Below, one piece after another: positions 9,387 through 18,826 of a DNA stretch of 50,743 nt. The notes beneath the pieces are model-generated. The model was given only the letters and a program-made list of their open reading frames with translations. It was not told the DNA's origin and ran no database searches. The stretch spans positions 3,885 through 54,627 of the forward strand of contig NZ_LWIG01000047.1 of assembly GCF_002068095.1 (NCBI RefSeq), given 5' to 3'. The DNA comes from Bradyrhizobium sacchari. Lineage in GTDB: Bacteria; Pseudomonadota; Alphaproteobacteria; Rhizobiales; Xanthobacteraceae. The first letter of the stretch is position 1. Every line of letters starts with the position of its first letter. The translations under genes were made by a program, and so were the position numbers.

Positions 9387-10397
9387 TCACCGTAAACGTT
9401 GCTTCGTTTTCCGTCGATATGGTTCCGTTGGCAGCCAATCTGTGGCACCGCCGAAGAACACTCCCAGCGACCATCGTGCGGCTTCGCCATCTGTCAGTTG
9501 ATGGGAGTGAGGTTCGCGGCCTAACGGGTTAGCCCCCACCCCGAACGATCTATATTCGGCATAATAGCTCGTGCTCAGGTTGTCGGTCTCGCGTGGAGCC
9601 CATTCGCGCCAGCCTTCCGCAATGACTGGTGCATCTATCTTTGTCGACAGGAAAACCACTGTGGCGTACGGCCGCCAGGGGCGGCCAAGCGCGATAGAGC
9701 GCGCGGCAGGGTCGGCACTTAGGGTGCAATGATCAAAAACATAGCCGCTGTCCTCATCCGGAGATGCCTTGCTCTGAGCGGTATAGACCACCGCTTGATT
9801 GGCGATGCCGTGCAACTCGCAGTGCCGGAACCAGGCCTTGGCGTTTCCAAATATGAAATCGACATGCCCTTCGATGTAACAGTTCGAGAAGTATTGCCGT
9901 GACATTCTCCCGTTTGGACCCCTGCCGGCAAATAGCGTGTCCTGGGCACCTAACAAGCGGACGCGCGTCACGACGTCCCTGTCTCCGGTAAGGGACAGCG
10001 CGACCGCCTGCGACGGTGGATTGGACGGATTGAGGGCGTAGTCGTTCTGGATGGTCAGATTTTCGAGTCGGAAGTCATCGCCAGTGGCATCTAGCGTCGC
10101 CGAGCGGGCGGTTCCTCCCACATTGACCGCCCCGTCGCCATACACAATGACGGTGTGCTCAGGCTGGCTGCCAGTCCCTGCGAGATGAACACCTGATTTG
10201 GAGGTTTTGACCTTCTCGCGATAGATGCCCGGCGCGATCCGGACATCTCCGCCTTCCGCTGGCAACGCGTCGATGGCTTGCTGCACGGAGTGATAGTCTC
10301 CATTTCCAGCATGCGACACCAACAGCGGCTGAGCGTACGCTGCCGGGATGCAGAAACATCCCGCCAAAAGCGCAGCAGGGGAAGCGGAAATTCTCAT
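9387..10397 (-). CDS. Pectin methylesterase (carbohydrate esterase family 8)
   Basis: Removes methyl esters from pectin, exposing it to polygalacturonase. The 336-residue precursor has a Sec signal peptide (about 1-22, ending AAYA). All CE8 signatures are present: GAQDTLF (about 150-156), HVDFIFGNA (about 178-186, with the catalytic Asp) and LGRPWRPYA (about 238-246, substrate-binding Arg/Trp). Right-handed beta-helix repeats fill the middle. It lies 140 bases downstream of the polygalacturonase on the same strand, so the two probably act as a pair on plant cell walls. A decayed copy of its middle part lies at 30838-31208. Confidence 0.95.
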   Translation of the reverse strand: MRISASPAALLAGCFCIPAAYAQPLLVSHAGNGDYHSVQQAIDALPAEGGDVRIAPGIYREKVKTSKSGVHLAGTGSQPEHTVIVYGDGAVNVGGTARSATLDATGDDFRLENLTIQNDYALNPSNPPSQAVALSLTGDRDVVTRVRLLGAQDTLFAGRGPNGRMSRQYFSNCYIEGHVDFIFGNAKAWFRHCELHGIANQAVVYTAQSKASPDEDSGYVFDHCTLSADPAARSIALGRPWRPYATVVFLSTKIDAPVIAEGWREWAPRETDNLSTSYYAEYRSFGVGANPLGREPHSHQLTDGEAARWSLGVFFGGATDWLPTEPYRRKTKQRLR

Positions 10398-10537
10398 GTG
10401 GCTCTACACCTCGTTGAGTCAGCGGCAGCCTCGACGCAGTCGATAGATCGCAGCAGCGTAGCCTACGGGCATGGTCCACATTTTTCGCGCTGCCAGAGGC
10501 GGAACTCACAATCCGAGTTCGGCGCCGGGTGCAGCGC

Positions 10538-11836
10538 TTACCGATTGCTGTCGCGGAATGCCCTGGCACATACCTCCGATCTGCGCAACTGCGGTTGTGT
10601 AGCTCGCCTGGGGAGCGGCGGCGATACGTCAGAGTGATCTGCGATGACGTTGGCATGTTCAACTTGCCAAGTCGCGGAATTGGCAAATCGGACATCTTCG
10701 AGTGTCACGTCAAGTTTATGCCCGTCGTCTAAGCCGCGCATCAGCAACACGCCAGTGTCACCATGCACATGACGGAGAACGATTTGCCGATAGACCGGAA
10801 TCCTCGTGCCTTGTGCGCGCGGATCATATTTTGTATCGAAAGCCAGCGGCCACCGGTTGCCCCTCAGGCACACGTACTCATAAGCCACGCCCTCGACGAG
10901 ACCGCCTCGACTAACATCGCTCTTGATGCGCAGGCCCGACGTCGTACCATCCAGCGTCAGATTACGCACCAATATGTCTCTGACCCCGGAATTCACCTCA
11001 CTGCCGATCGACATGCCATGCCCCCAGCCGAAGTAATTATCAATGATCGAGATATGGCTGCTCGAGCCATTGTCGCCGGCCTTGATTGCGACGTTGTCGT
11101 CACCCGTACGGATCGAGCTATGTGTGATGGTCACATCATGGCTGGCGCCAGGGTCGATACCATCGGTATTGCGGGCATCCGCCGGTGAATCGATGGTGAG
11201 GCCCCAAAACGTGGCACCTTCGACCCGGTTCATCGCGACATGAAAATTCGGAGAGTTGCGCAAGGTGACGCCGGAGAACGTAATGTCCTGCGCATGGTCG
11301 ATCTGGATCAAGCGCGGCGCGTTCTGGTTGCCGCCCTCAACTTGGGCGCGGCGGGCCAGTTGCCACCAGGTTTCCGCTCCGCCGCCAATCATTGCGCCGC
11401 CCTGACCATCGATGATGCCCTCCCCGTAAATGCCGCCGCCACGGGTTTTGGAAAAGCGGATGAATGGCCGGCACCCGTCGCCCTTGCCCGCAATGTGACC
11501 ACATTGTCCGAAGCCCTTGTCGTAAGCAGCAGGTTCTGGGATGGCGATTAGCGTTGCACCGCGTCCGACCCATAAGGTCACGCCCGATTTCATCTCGAGT
11601 GGGCCCGACCGGAACTCGCCACGTCCCAAATACACGGCGGCCCCGGAAGGGCATTGGTCGATGGCATCTTGCAACATGGTTGTATCTTGCTTGCCAGACG
11701 GCACCGGGCGGTCGCACACGGTATCAGGTGCAACAGGTTCGGTGATAATCCGGCGGTCTTGCGCTTTCGCGGCGGGGACGACAACCATGGAGATGAGTAT
11801 GGACAATAGGGCCCAGTTGCGAAAACGTTTTGTCAT
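10538..11836 (-). CDS. Polygalacturonase (glycoside hydrolase family 28)
   Basis: Hydrolyses de-esterified pectin. The 432-residue precursor has a signal peptide (about 1-26, ending AKAQ). The GH28 catalytic motifs are in order: NTDGIDPG (about 223-230), TGDDN (about 244-248), GHGMSIGSE (about 272-280, with His273) and RIKSD (about 303-307). It precedes the pectin methylesterase. A tts box lies 332 bases upstream at 12168-12199, so TtsI control of a Sec-exported enzyme is possible. The C-terminal tail (about 395-432, Arg/Pro-rich) looks unlike GH28 and may be frame-drifted. A decayed paralogue lies at 31209-31850. Confidence 0.95.
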   Translation of the reverse strand: MTKRFRNWALLSILISMVVVPAAKAQDRRIITEPVAPDTVCDRPVPSGKQDTTMLQDAIDQCPSGAAVYLGRGEFRSGPLEMKSGVTLWVGRGATLIAIPEPAAYDKGFGQCGHIAGKGDGCRPFIRFSKTRGGGIYGEGIIDGQGGAMIGGGAETWWQLARRAQVEGGNQNAPRLIQIDHAQDITFSGVTLRNSPNFHVAMNRVEGATFWGLTIDSPADARNTDGIDPGASHDVTITHSSIRTGDDNVAIKAGDNGSSSHISIIDNYFGWGHGMSIGSEVNSGVRDILVRNLTLDGTTSGLRIKSDVSRGGLVEGVAYEYVCLRGNRWPLAFDTKYDPRAQGTRIPVYRQIVLRHVHGDTGVLLMRGLDDGHKLDVTLEDVRFANSATWQVEHANVIADHSDVSPPLPRRATQPQLRRSEVCARAFRDSNR

Positions 11837-12114
11837 TGACCTCCTCGTGCCTTGTCACGCGGATCCTTGCCGCGTCCCCTTTCTGATATTGAGCGCTGGC
11901 TTGATCGAGCCGCCCCGCGCGTCACTGGCGCCGCAGGATGACGTTTATCCGACGCAGCAGACGCCTGGACCTTGCGTTCGCGCGTAGCACCTTGTCTGGT
12001 GTGCGAAAAAGACGAAGCGTTCTGCGATAGTGCGAAAATCCAACTGCTTCGTAACGTCAGCCTGCTCACACTGAATGAGCGCCCAACCGGTCCCCAATTT
12101 CGGCATTTTTGCAT
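11833..12114 (-). CDS. Possible short leader ORF upstream of polygalacturonase
   Basis: A 93-residue Arg/Ser-rich frame between the tts box and the polygalacturonase. Its stop overlaps the polygalacturonase ATG (ATGA), which would allow translational coupling. A competing frame at 11945-12136 (MPKLGTGWALIQCEQADV...) looks more protein-like. Neither resembles a known family, so this may simply be a long 5' leader. Confidence 0.2.
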   Translation of the reverse strand: MQKCRNWGPVGRSFSVSRLTLRSSWIFALSQNASSFSHTRQGATRERKVQASAASDKRHPAAPVTRGAARSSQRSISERGRGKDPRDKARGGQ

Positions 12115-12167
12115 CTACAATTGCGCGTGAATCCACGCCAGCCTCTCGTCCGGGATCAGTGGGTCAG

Positions 12168-12199
12168 TGAGTATTCGGGAAAGCTTTCGAGAAGCTGAC
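12168..12199 (-). promoter_or_regulatory. tts box upstream of polygalacturonase
   Basis: Minus strand GTCAGCTTCTCGAAAGCTTT matches the tts core closely. It faces the polygalacturonase at 11836. The 332-base spacing is longer than for the effector genes. Confidence 0.8.
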
Positions 12200-12774
12200 G
12201 AGGATACGGCCGGCACTGGATCGCATTCGCACCGGATACCCTCTTCCTGGCGTCTCACGAATTTGGATGACTGCCGTTACCCGCCCCGTTCCGGACCGCA
12301 TTGTGATCGCTTGCGGGACATAGTCAGCTAGTTCTCGTCATCGTCCCTGCGATGCCGGATGAGGCATGGTCGGCTTCCGCGGTCAGCGCCGCCCGGCACA
12401 TCGCGTGCCTTGCCTCACGGCCATAGCGGACCATCGTGGTCATTGAACGCGCCCGCTCGCGCCGCCTTCATGGACGCCTGACCGGGACGACCTAAGGGCG
12501 GACAAAACGACCGAACTGGCTGGCTCAAGGTGGAGAGCTCTTTGACACTCGAATTCAGCACATCTACGTGAGCCCCCCGAAACAGGAGCCCTATCTGGTG
12601 CTGCTCTGCGCGTATCCCTGGCGGACTCACCGCGATCAGCGAAAAGCCGAGCCTATCGGCAGGGCTGCACCTAGTTGTCCAGTTCCCCCGCCGGGTTCGC
12701 AGCACCATGCGTCTCGAGATCTTCGCCAAGTCCGTGACAAAACCAGTCGCCGTTAAGGTGCGCGGGGGCAGCTT
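12200..12774. other. No recognisable gene
   Basis: Only short frames without motifs. I see nothing supportable. Confidence 0.4.
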
Positions 12775-13101
12775 TCAGCGGTCCCATGATCGAGACGAAA
12801 ACGCCACGGCAGCATCCGGGTTAACAGGAACATGGACGCTTCGCGATTTGGGCGGTCGTGCGTTACGGTTTGAATTGATTGCCACAGACTTGCCCTGGCG
12901 TTCATCGATCGACGATGAGACCACTCGGCGCTCAAGCCTCCGCTCCAAATCCGCCAATCCTGCCTTACATTCGGCGACAACCGATTGGGCGCGAAGCAGC
13001 TTGACCTTGAGTTCGTCCTGTTGCCTGAGTATTTTCTCAAGATCCCAATCGTTCTGCATTAGCTCATTGACCATCTGCAAGCCCCGATGCAAGGCGGGCA
13101 C
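12775..13101 (-). CDS. Small coiled-coil hypothetical protein
   Basis: A 108-residue frame. Residues 10-60 (MVNELMQNDWDLEKILRQQD and following) are Leu/Glu/Lys/Gln-rich with heptad spacing, suggesting a coiled coil; the tail is basic and Ser-rich. The frame opens with GTG at 13101; an ATG at 13074 is an equally likely start. Ribosome sites are weak. No family recognised. Confidence 0.35.
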   Translation of the reverse strand: MPALHRGLQMVNELMQNDWDLEKILRQQDELKVKLLRAQSVVAECKAGLADLERRLERRVVSSSIDERQGKSVAINSNRNARPPKSRSVHVPVNPDAAVAFSSRSWDR

Positions 13102-13423
13102 TTAGCTTCAAGAACGCCGGCTCCACATGTCGCAGATGCCCGCCCCGAGCCATGGGCTAAAGCGATGCCAAACGATCGTCCTGAGGACGCTTTACGCTGG
13201 CGTTCTTGTTGAGAACCGCCATTCGTTGCGAGCCCGTTACGGGACAATCGGCTTCGGCCCGGCAAACCGGAGCGGTCCGAAGATGGCAGAGTTCGCGAGG
13301 CAGGCACCCGGTTCAGAAAGCGCATTAGGGGTCCTCTGCCATCGCAGGCAAGTTTCATCTGAATACCTCAACCGGATGCTGAACGAGCATCATAGTCACA
13401 GGTGGTTTCGTCACATCTTCAAG

Positions 13424-13447
13424 CAACCGGCATGCCAATGCCGGTTG
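13424..13447 (+). terminator. Terminator-like hairpin
   Basis: CAACCGGCAT-GCCA-ATGCCGGTTG forms a perfect 10-bp stem with a 4-base loop, followed on the plus strand by AGCGTTTTTA. It is about 140 bases beyond the end of the jet operon. The T-run favours plus-strand termination, although the stem could also stop minus-strand transcription. Confidence 0.5.
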
Positions 13448-13584
13448 AGCGTTTTTATGAAGAAACGATGTCGGTTTTCCCGCAGTACGTAGTTGCTGGC
13501 GGTGCTATTGTCGCGGTTGAAACAAACGATGTCTTGAGCGAGACAGCTAAAGCCGCAAGCACGAGCGTCCGCGCGCATTTTAGC

Positions 13585-14754
13585 CTAATGAAACTCTGGC
13601 AGGACTGGATCGAGTTCTTCCTGCTCGAGCGTCTTGGCTCCATCTTTCGCCAGGTACGCTGCCAGAGCTGCGATACCGGAGTGCGGTGGACATCGAGCGG
13701 GTGTCGATTTTTTGAACGGCACTTGCCCCAAACGCTCGGCAACTTCGACGCTCATGAGGTGGGGACGGATCGGTCGATCGACGGCGCGCTCGATGGTGTG
13801 GAAGATCCAGGTGCCGTCCGGATCGATGTCCGACCAATGAAAGATCGGCGTCTGTTCGGATACCAATCCTGCGATTGTCCGCAGCGCCTGCTGGGTGGCA
13901 AGCGAGGGGTACCCGCCGACATACATGGTCGTTCCTAATCGGCCGGGGTCCGCCTCGGCGATGTGCCGGTTGAAGCTTGCGAAGTTTTCGATCGTTAGAA
14001 CGTAGGCCGGCGGCTCCCGGAACCGAACGCGATCTGCTTCCTTGGGAGTGATTCCGAGATAATGCGGAGATATCCTGGAAAGATCGGCTCCGCCGAGGTC
14101 GATTTTGCCCGCGATCAGCAGGGGCGGCGCGAAGCGCTCCAGCCCGATCGCTCGCAGTGCCTCGCGGGGGCGGGCGCCAGGCGGAAAGTCCATCATGCCG
14201 CTCAAAAGTCGGACCACGGCACCCTCGATGCGCTCGAGTATCTTGCTGTGGCCCACCGTACGTCGCGAGAAAGTTTTGTAGTCGACGTCCAGATGCTTGT
14301 TATCGAGGATCGCCTGGGCGAGAACGAATGCGTGGCGCAGCGTGTCGACGTCGGACGAACCGAATCCATGCCACGTCTTACCCCGCGCCCACACCTCTGC
14401 GATTTGAGAGCCGCTGTTTTTCAGGGACTCGTGCAGCGCCACTCCGGCTACGAGCTGCACGGCGGCATGCTCTGCGATGCGTGAGGCCGGGGTGCGGCCG
14501 AGATATCGGTATAAGATCTCCGCCGAGACCAACCGCACGTGCGCCACTTGGTCTCGGTTGGCGCCGCGCCCCCCGCGAATGGAGACCGCGCCGGCACTTT
14601 CGGCTTCCCTGATTTGTTTCAGGAAGGCGTCCGCCGCGACCACTGATGGGAAAGCAGGGTAGTCCGGGTGGGCGATCGGGCTTGCGGCCCCTGCCTCGAA
14701 GCGGTTGAGCAGGTCGTTCAGCAGGCCGATCGCATCCGTGAAACGCCGAGCCAT
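13585..14754 (-). CDS. jetD: Wadjet subunit JetD, Toprim nuclease
   Basis: The DNA-cleaving subunit of Wadjet, which cuts circular plasmids captured by the JetABC SMC complex. The 389-residue protein has an N-terminal DUF3322-type region and a C-terminal DUF2220/Toprim region. The Toprim acidic residues are visible: Glu in VLTIENFASF (about 256) and Asp-x-Asp in HWSDIDPDG (about 309-311). It starts 2 bases after the jetC stop (TAG-CC-ATG), so it is the last gene of a tightly packed operon. It appears intact. Confidence 0.93.
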   Translation of the reverse strand: MARRFTDAIGLLNDLLNRFEAGAASPIAHPDYPAFPSVVAADAFLKQIREAESAGAVSIRGGRGANRDQVAHVRLVSAEILYRYLGRTPASRIAEHAAVQLVAGVALHESLKNSGSQIAEVWARGKTWHGFGSSDVDTLRHAFVLAQAILDNKHLDVDYKTFSRRTVGHSKILERIEGAVVRLLSGMMDFPPGARPREALRAIGLERFAPPLLIAGKIDLGGADLSRISPHYLGITPKEADRVRFREPPAYVLTIENFASFNRHIAEADPGRLGTTMYVGGYPSLATQQALRTIAGLVSEQTPIFHWSDIDPDGTWIFHTIERAVDRPIRPHLMSVEVAERLGQVPFKKSTPARCPPHSGIAALAAYLAKDGAKTLEQEELDPVLPEFH

Positions 14755-14756
14755 GG

Positions 14757-17700
14757 CTACTCGGCGGCCAGACGGGTGGCGAGCTCATCTTCGGACATCA
14801 GGTCCGGATCGATGGCCATCAGCTCGCGCTTGGCCTTCTCTTTCAGTTCCACCACGGTAGCCCTGGACTGCTCGCCGATCCGGTCCACCTCCACGATGGT
14901 GTCCATGTGCTCGAGCACGGCGACCCGCTTCTCGAATGGCGCAGCAATCACGAACTGCAGGCCGAGATTTTTGTAAAAGCTCATCATCTGCCGCTGGTTC
15001 TTGCCGTCCATCTTGGAGAAGGCCTCATCGAACATGGCGAGCGCAAAACCGGCGGGTTTGCCGGCACGACGCTCCGCGCTACCGTAGACGCCGGCCAGCG
15101 AAGCGCCGATGGCAACGTAGATAGGCACCTGTTGTTCAGCGCCAGACCCGGTGCCGCGCCGCTGCTCCCAGCGGGTCGAACGGCCGGTGGCAACGTCCTC
15201 CATGTGGATCTCGAAGGTGTAGAAGTTGCGGTAGTCCTCGAACTGGGTGAAATCCTTGTCGGGGTCCTCGAGCAGCGCCTCGAGGGCGACGATCGTGTCC
15301 TTGTGCGGGAAGTCATCGGGCGCGTCGCCCCGGAACAGCATATCGAGCGCCTCCGGAGAGGTTTTGGCGATCTCGATGATCTTCAGGATGGGCTGGAATT
15401 CCACCATCTGGGTGCGATGGAACGAATATCGCTCGTTATGGAACGGATGTGCGTAGAGACTACGGTTCAACGCTTGCAGCTCCCGCTCCATCTTTCCGAT
15501 TCGGGCCGTGAGCGCGTTGATGAACTCGCCGCGCAGCAGGGTGGACGCCTTCTCCGCCGCTTCCCGCGCCTGCCGTTCGTACTGGCGCAGCTCATTGGAT
15601 TCGATATCCGAAATGAGCTGTTCCATCCATGGCTTCACTTCCCGCAGCGGCTCGCTCTCCGCGCCGACTTGCGAGCTCATCCCGAACTGGTCGAAGTAAT
15701 CGTAAAGGAGTTCGCGAACGCGTCGCTCGATCCGGAGGCGTTCGGCGTCCGAAGCGTCTGCATCTTTGAGCGCTCTGTCGGCGATGGCGCGGTGTTTCTC
15801 CGCGAAGCCCTTCTGGGCTGCAGCATCGAGGCGCTCGCGGTACACGATCCTGCCCTTGGCGGCGGAGTATAGCGGGAAGGTCTTGCGATAGATCGAGCGG
15901 GCGACCCGCAGGTTGAGCTCGGAGCCGGGCACGCTTTCGCCCTCTCCGAGCCTCCTCTCGGCCGACCTGACCTCACCGTCATGCTCGCCGAACGCCTTCT
16001 GCTGGATCTTTCGTTCGTCGAGCCTCTTGACCTTTAGCGTCTGTTGCGCTCGTTTCTTGTCGCGAAGCCCGCCATCGCCCGCGCCGTCGAGCGCTTCGAG
16101 CCTCGCCTGGGCTTCGGCGATCTCGGTCTGCGCGGCTGCGAACGCAGCGGCGCAAGCCTTCAGATCGTCACGTCCCTCGCAGATGTTTTTCAGAGCGGCA
16201 AAGGCCTGCTCTGCCGCCTGGGCCTGCTTGCTCTTTTCCGTTTGGAGCCGATCCAGTTCCTCGGCCTGATCCTGCAGGGAGCGCAGGGCGTTCGCCTGGG
16301 CCGCCTTTCCGATCTTATGCTGCGAAGATTCGATCCAGCGATGGCTCCGGACGAGTCCGTCGTCGTAGAGGCCGTCCTTCATAATCGCCCGGCCGGGCCT
16401 GTTGAACTGGTCGAGCGTGTCGGCGAGACGGACATTGCCGTAGCGGCGCATGATGAAGGCCATCGCGTCCGGATCCTGGCTCCGGAAGATCGAGGGGAAA
16501 GTGCCACGCTCCGGCTTGGCTCTGAACTGCTCGAGCTTGTTTAGGCTCACTAGCGATGCATGGCGAAACTCGCGGCGACCTTCCTTGAAAATTGACGTGG
16601 CGGCGCTGATATCCGCTCTGTCCACGAACACAGCTTCCCGATCGCGGCCGAGGAGCGCCTCGGCGGCTCCCACCCACTCGGGTTCGGCGACGTCGATGAT
16701 GTCGCAGAGCACGCGCGGGACCATTCCCCTCTGCCGCAGCCTGCGGCAGAGGAGTTCAGTGTCGTCGCCAAGATAGGCGCGCGCCCCTCCGGCGGCGTGC
16801 TGTCGGATGCGTTCGAGCACCTCGTCGCGCCGGCCTCGGAGCCCGGAAAGCTCCGCGATGATCGTTTGACGCGCTTCGTCGATCTTCGGCAGCCATTTGG
16901 CGCCGCTTGCCGCGAAGGACTTCTCGGCCTCGGTGACCTCGTCGGAGACGCCCCCGATGTCGGCCCCGGCGGTGGCGGTCACAAAACGCTCAAGCGCAGG
17001 AACGAAGTCCTCGAAACCGTCCAAGCAGATCGCCCGTAGCGGCTCCAGGCGACGGATGTTCTCCATACGAGCCTTAAAGTCCGCCGAGGCGCGATGCGCC
17101 GCCTGCCCGGCCACATCGGCGGTCTGCTGCAGGGACTTTCTGCCGGTCTTGGCATCGTGCTCGGCGATCGCGGCCGTGAGGCGTTCGATCTCGTTATCGA
17201 TGGCGTTGACGTCGCCGTCGATGAATTCGAGTTCCTTTGCTGCGGCGTCCCGGCGCGCCATCTCGGTACGCCGCTTGGTCTTGAAGTCCAGGTTTGTCGC
17301 GCGCGCCGCGAGCCAAGTCGCGCGTTTTGCAATCCACTCCTCCCTGAACTTGGTCTCGAGCGCCTCTTCAAGCATGCCGAGGACGACCCGAAGCGCCCTC
17401 AGGGCTTCGAGCCTGAGGCGCATCGTTCGGATGGTTTCGCTGATGTTGCGGTAGGTCTGGATCGACTCGCGCAGCTCCTTGATGCCGATCGGACTGTCCT
17501 CGAGGATGTAGTTCCGCACGAACTGCGTCGCCGTCTGGTTGTGGTCGAGCGTCATCGCGTTGACGATTGATTTCTGCAGGGCGCTGGCGTTCTGCTCGCC
17601 AAAGGGCGAATGCGGCAGAAGATGGCGCATGTACTCGCGGACGTAGTCGCTCGCCCGGTCGCGATGATTGACGAAGTTGCCTTCGCCGACCGCCGCGACG

Positions 17701-18191
17701 ATCCGGGCGCGCACGTCCTCCCACTGCGCCGGGAATTGCGACTTTCCTCGCTGCTCGATGAAGTCCTTGGAGCTCAGAACGGTCCCGACGGTGACGAACA
17801 GTGCCAGCACGGTCTCCCTGCTGTCGGACTTGCGTGCCTCAAGCGCCATGCCGATCGTGACCGGTAGCCGGGCGCCTTCCGTGTCTTCGAAACCGAGCGC
17901 GATGTAGGTGCGCGCCTCATCGCGCCGGCGCTGGTCTTCGCCGAGCGTCCCGAGGCAGTAATCGACGACGCTGCGCTTTGAGCCGCTGCGCGATTTTCCG
18001 CTGTCGCCGGCGACCGCGTTCAGGCGCAAGAACCGCCGGCTCGCGCCGGTGAGAACGACCTGTGCCATGTCGAGGATTGTGGATTTGCCGGACCGGTTCT
18101 CGCCAAGGACCCCGACGTGTCCTGTCACGTCGATGTCGGCGACGTCGAACAGGTGCCAGTTCACCATCGTCAGGTGGCGTAGCTCCATCAT
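14757..18191 (-). CDS. jetC: Wadjet subunit JetC, SMC-like ATPase
   Basis: An MukB/SMC-like motor that binds and extrudes DNA loops. The 1144-residue protein has Walker A GENRSGKST at about 30-38, two long coiled-coil arms with a hinge in the middle (about 490-620), and a C-terminal ATPase half with Walker B FALAMFDEAFSKMD at about 1049-1062. The ATG at 18191 overlaps the jetB stop (ATGATGG), so translation is probably coupled. It is larger than a canonical bacterial RecN and matches SMC-type JetC in size. Confidence 0.95.
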   Translation of the reverse strand: MMELRHLTMVNWHLFDVADIDVTGHVGVLGENRSGKSTILDMAQVVLTGASRRFLRLNAVAGDSGKSRSGSKRSVVDYCLGTLGEDQRRRDEARTYIALGFEDTEGARLPVTIGMALEARKSDSRETVLALFVTVGTVLSSKDFIEQRGKSQFPAQWEDVRARIVAAVGEGNFVNHRDRASDYVREYMRHLLPHSPFGEQNASALQKSIVNAMTLDHNQTATQFVRNYILEDSPIGIKELRESIQTYRNISETIRTMRLRLEALRALRVVLGMLEEALETKFREEWIAKRATWLAARATNLDFKTKRRTEMARRDAAAKELEFIDGDVNAIDNEIERLTAAIAEHDAKTGRKSLQQTADVAGQAAHRASADFKARMENIRRLEPLRAICLDGFEDFVPALERFVTATAGADIGGVSDEVTEAEKSFAASGAKWLPKIDEARQTIIAELSGLRGRRDEVLERIRQHAAGGARAYLGDDTELLCRRLRQRGMVPRVLCDIIDVAEPEWVGAAEALLGRDREAVFVDRADISAATSIFKEGRREFRHASLVSLNKLEQFRAKPERGTFPSIFRSQDPDAMAFIMRRYGNVRLADTLDQFNRPGRAIMKDGLYDDGLVRSHRWIESSQHKIGKAAQANALRSLQDQAEELDRLQTEKSKQAQAAEQAFAALKNICEGRDDLKACAAAFAAAQTEIAEAQARLEALDGAGDGGLRDKKRAQQTLKVKRLDERKIQQKAFGEHDGEVRSAERRLGEGESVPGSELNLRVARSIYRKTFPLYSAAKGRIVYRERLDAAAQKGFAEKHRAIADRALKDADASDAERLRIERRVRELLYDYFDQFGMSSQVGAESEPLREVKPWMEQLISDIESNELRQYERQAREAAEKASTLLRGEFINALTARIGKMERELQALNRSLYAHPFHNERYSFHRTQMVEFQPILKIIEIAKTSPEALDMLFRGDAPDDFPHKDTIVALEALLEDPDKDFTQFEDYRNFYTFEIHMEDVATGRSTRWEQRRGTGSGAEQQVPIYVAIGASLAGVYGSAERRAGKPAGFALAMFDEAFSKMDGKNQRQMMSFYKNLGLQFVIAAPFEKRVAVLEHMDTIVEVDRIGEQSRATVVELKEKAKRELMAIDPDLMSEDELATRLAAE

Positions 18192-18826
18192 GCCTCGTCT
18201 CCTGCGGGCTGCGGAAACCGCGCCTCCTCGCTACGGACGTAGCGCTCAAGCCGTTGGAGGGCATCGCCGCCACTGATCAGCTTAATCATCGGACGGATCC
18301 TGATCTCGCAGTCCTGCTGCTCGTCGTCAAAATCACCGATCTCGACCAAACTGCGTTGGGCGGCCTCGCGCAAGATGTCCCGGAAGCGGGCAGGCGAGAT
18401 CGCGCCTCCGCCGCCGTGTTGCGCCATCTCGCGGTACCGGTCGAACAGGTCGTTCAAAGTGGCGACAACGACGGCCCGGTCCTCGACCGCTCCGACGTTC
18501 ACCTCCTGCTGCCAGTACGCCGCCAGCACCAGCATGACGATTGTTTCATCGAGCTTCATCCGGGGCAGCGGCACGTCCTCGTCCATCGCGACGATGCCGG
18601 CCCACTGCGCTTCCGGATCCCGATGGAAGCGGTATCCGCAACTATCGAAGAAGCCGTCGACCACGTCGCGGAAGCGGCCATCCATGACGATGTTGTAGAC
18701 TGTCCCGGTCCTGGGATCTCCCGCGAACACGAACTGCCGCCGTAGCAGGAAGTGCAGCGCTTTGCGGAGGTCGGCTGCCTTTTCTGCGCCGAAGGAGCGC
18801 TCGACGTTTTCGAACTCACTGAGCAC
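18188..18826 (-). CDS. jetB: Wadjet subunit JetB (DUF4194-type)
   Basis: Equivalent of the MukE/MksE kite subunit that bridges JetA and JetC. The frame is open to a GTG at 18880 (230 residues), but that start is 65 bases inside jetA. The GTG near 18826 (VLSEFENVERSFG, about 212 residues) overlaps jetA by only a few codons and has GGAAGGCAGAGG upstream, so it is preferred. Winged-helix-like content is visible (AADLRKALHFLLRRQFVFAG). Its stop overlaps jetC. Assignment rests partly on operon position. Confidence 0.88.
   Translation of the reverse strand: MLSEFENVERSFGAEKAADLRKALHFLLRRQFVFAGDPRTGTVYNIVMDGRFRDVVDGFFDSCGYRFHRDPEAQWAGIVAMDEDVPLPRMKLDETIVMLVLAAYWQQEVNVGAVEDRAVVVATLNDLFDRYREMAQHGGGGAISPARFRDILREAAQRSLVEIGDFDDEQQDCEIRIRPMIKLISGGDALQRLERYVRSEEARFPQPAGDEA

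Noticed and set aside
13402..13938. 178-codon plus-strand frame antisense to jetD
   Set aside because: Mostly the shadow of jetD, with no motif of its own.
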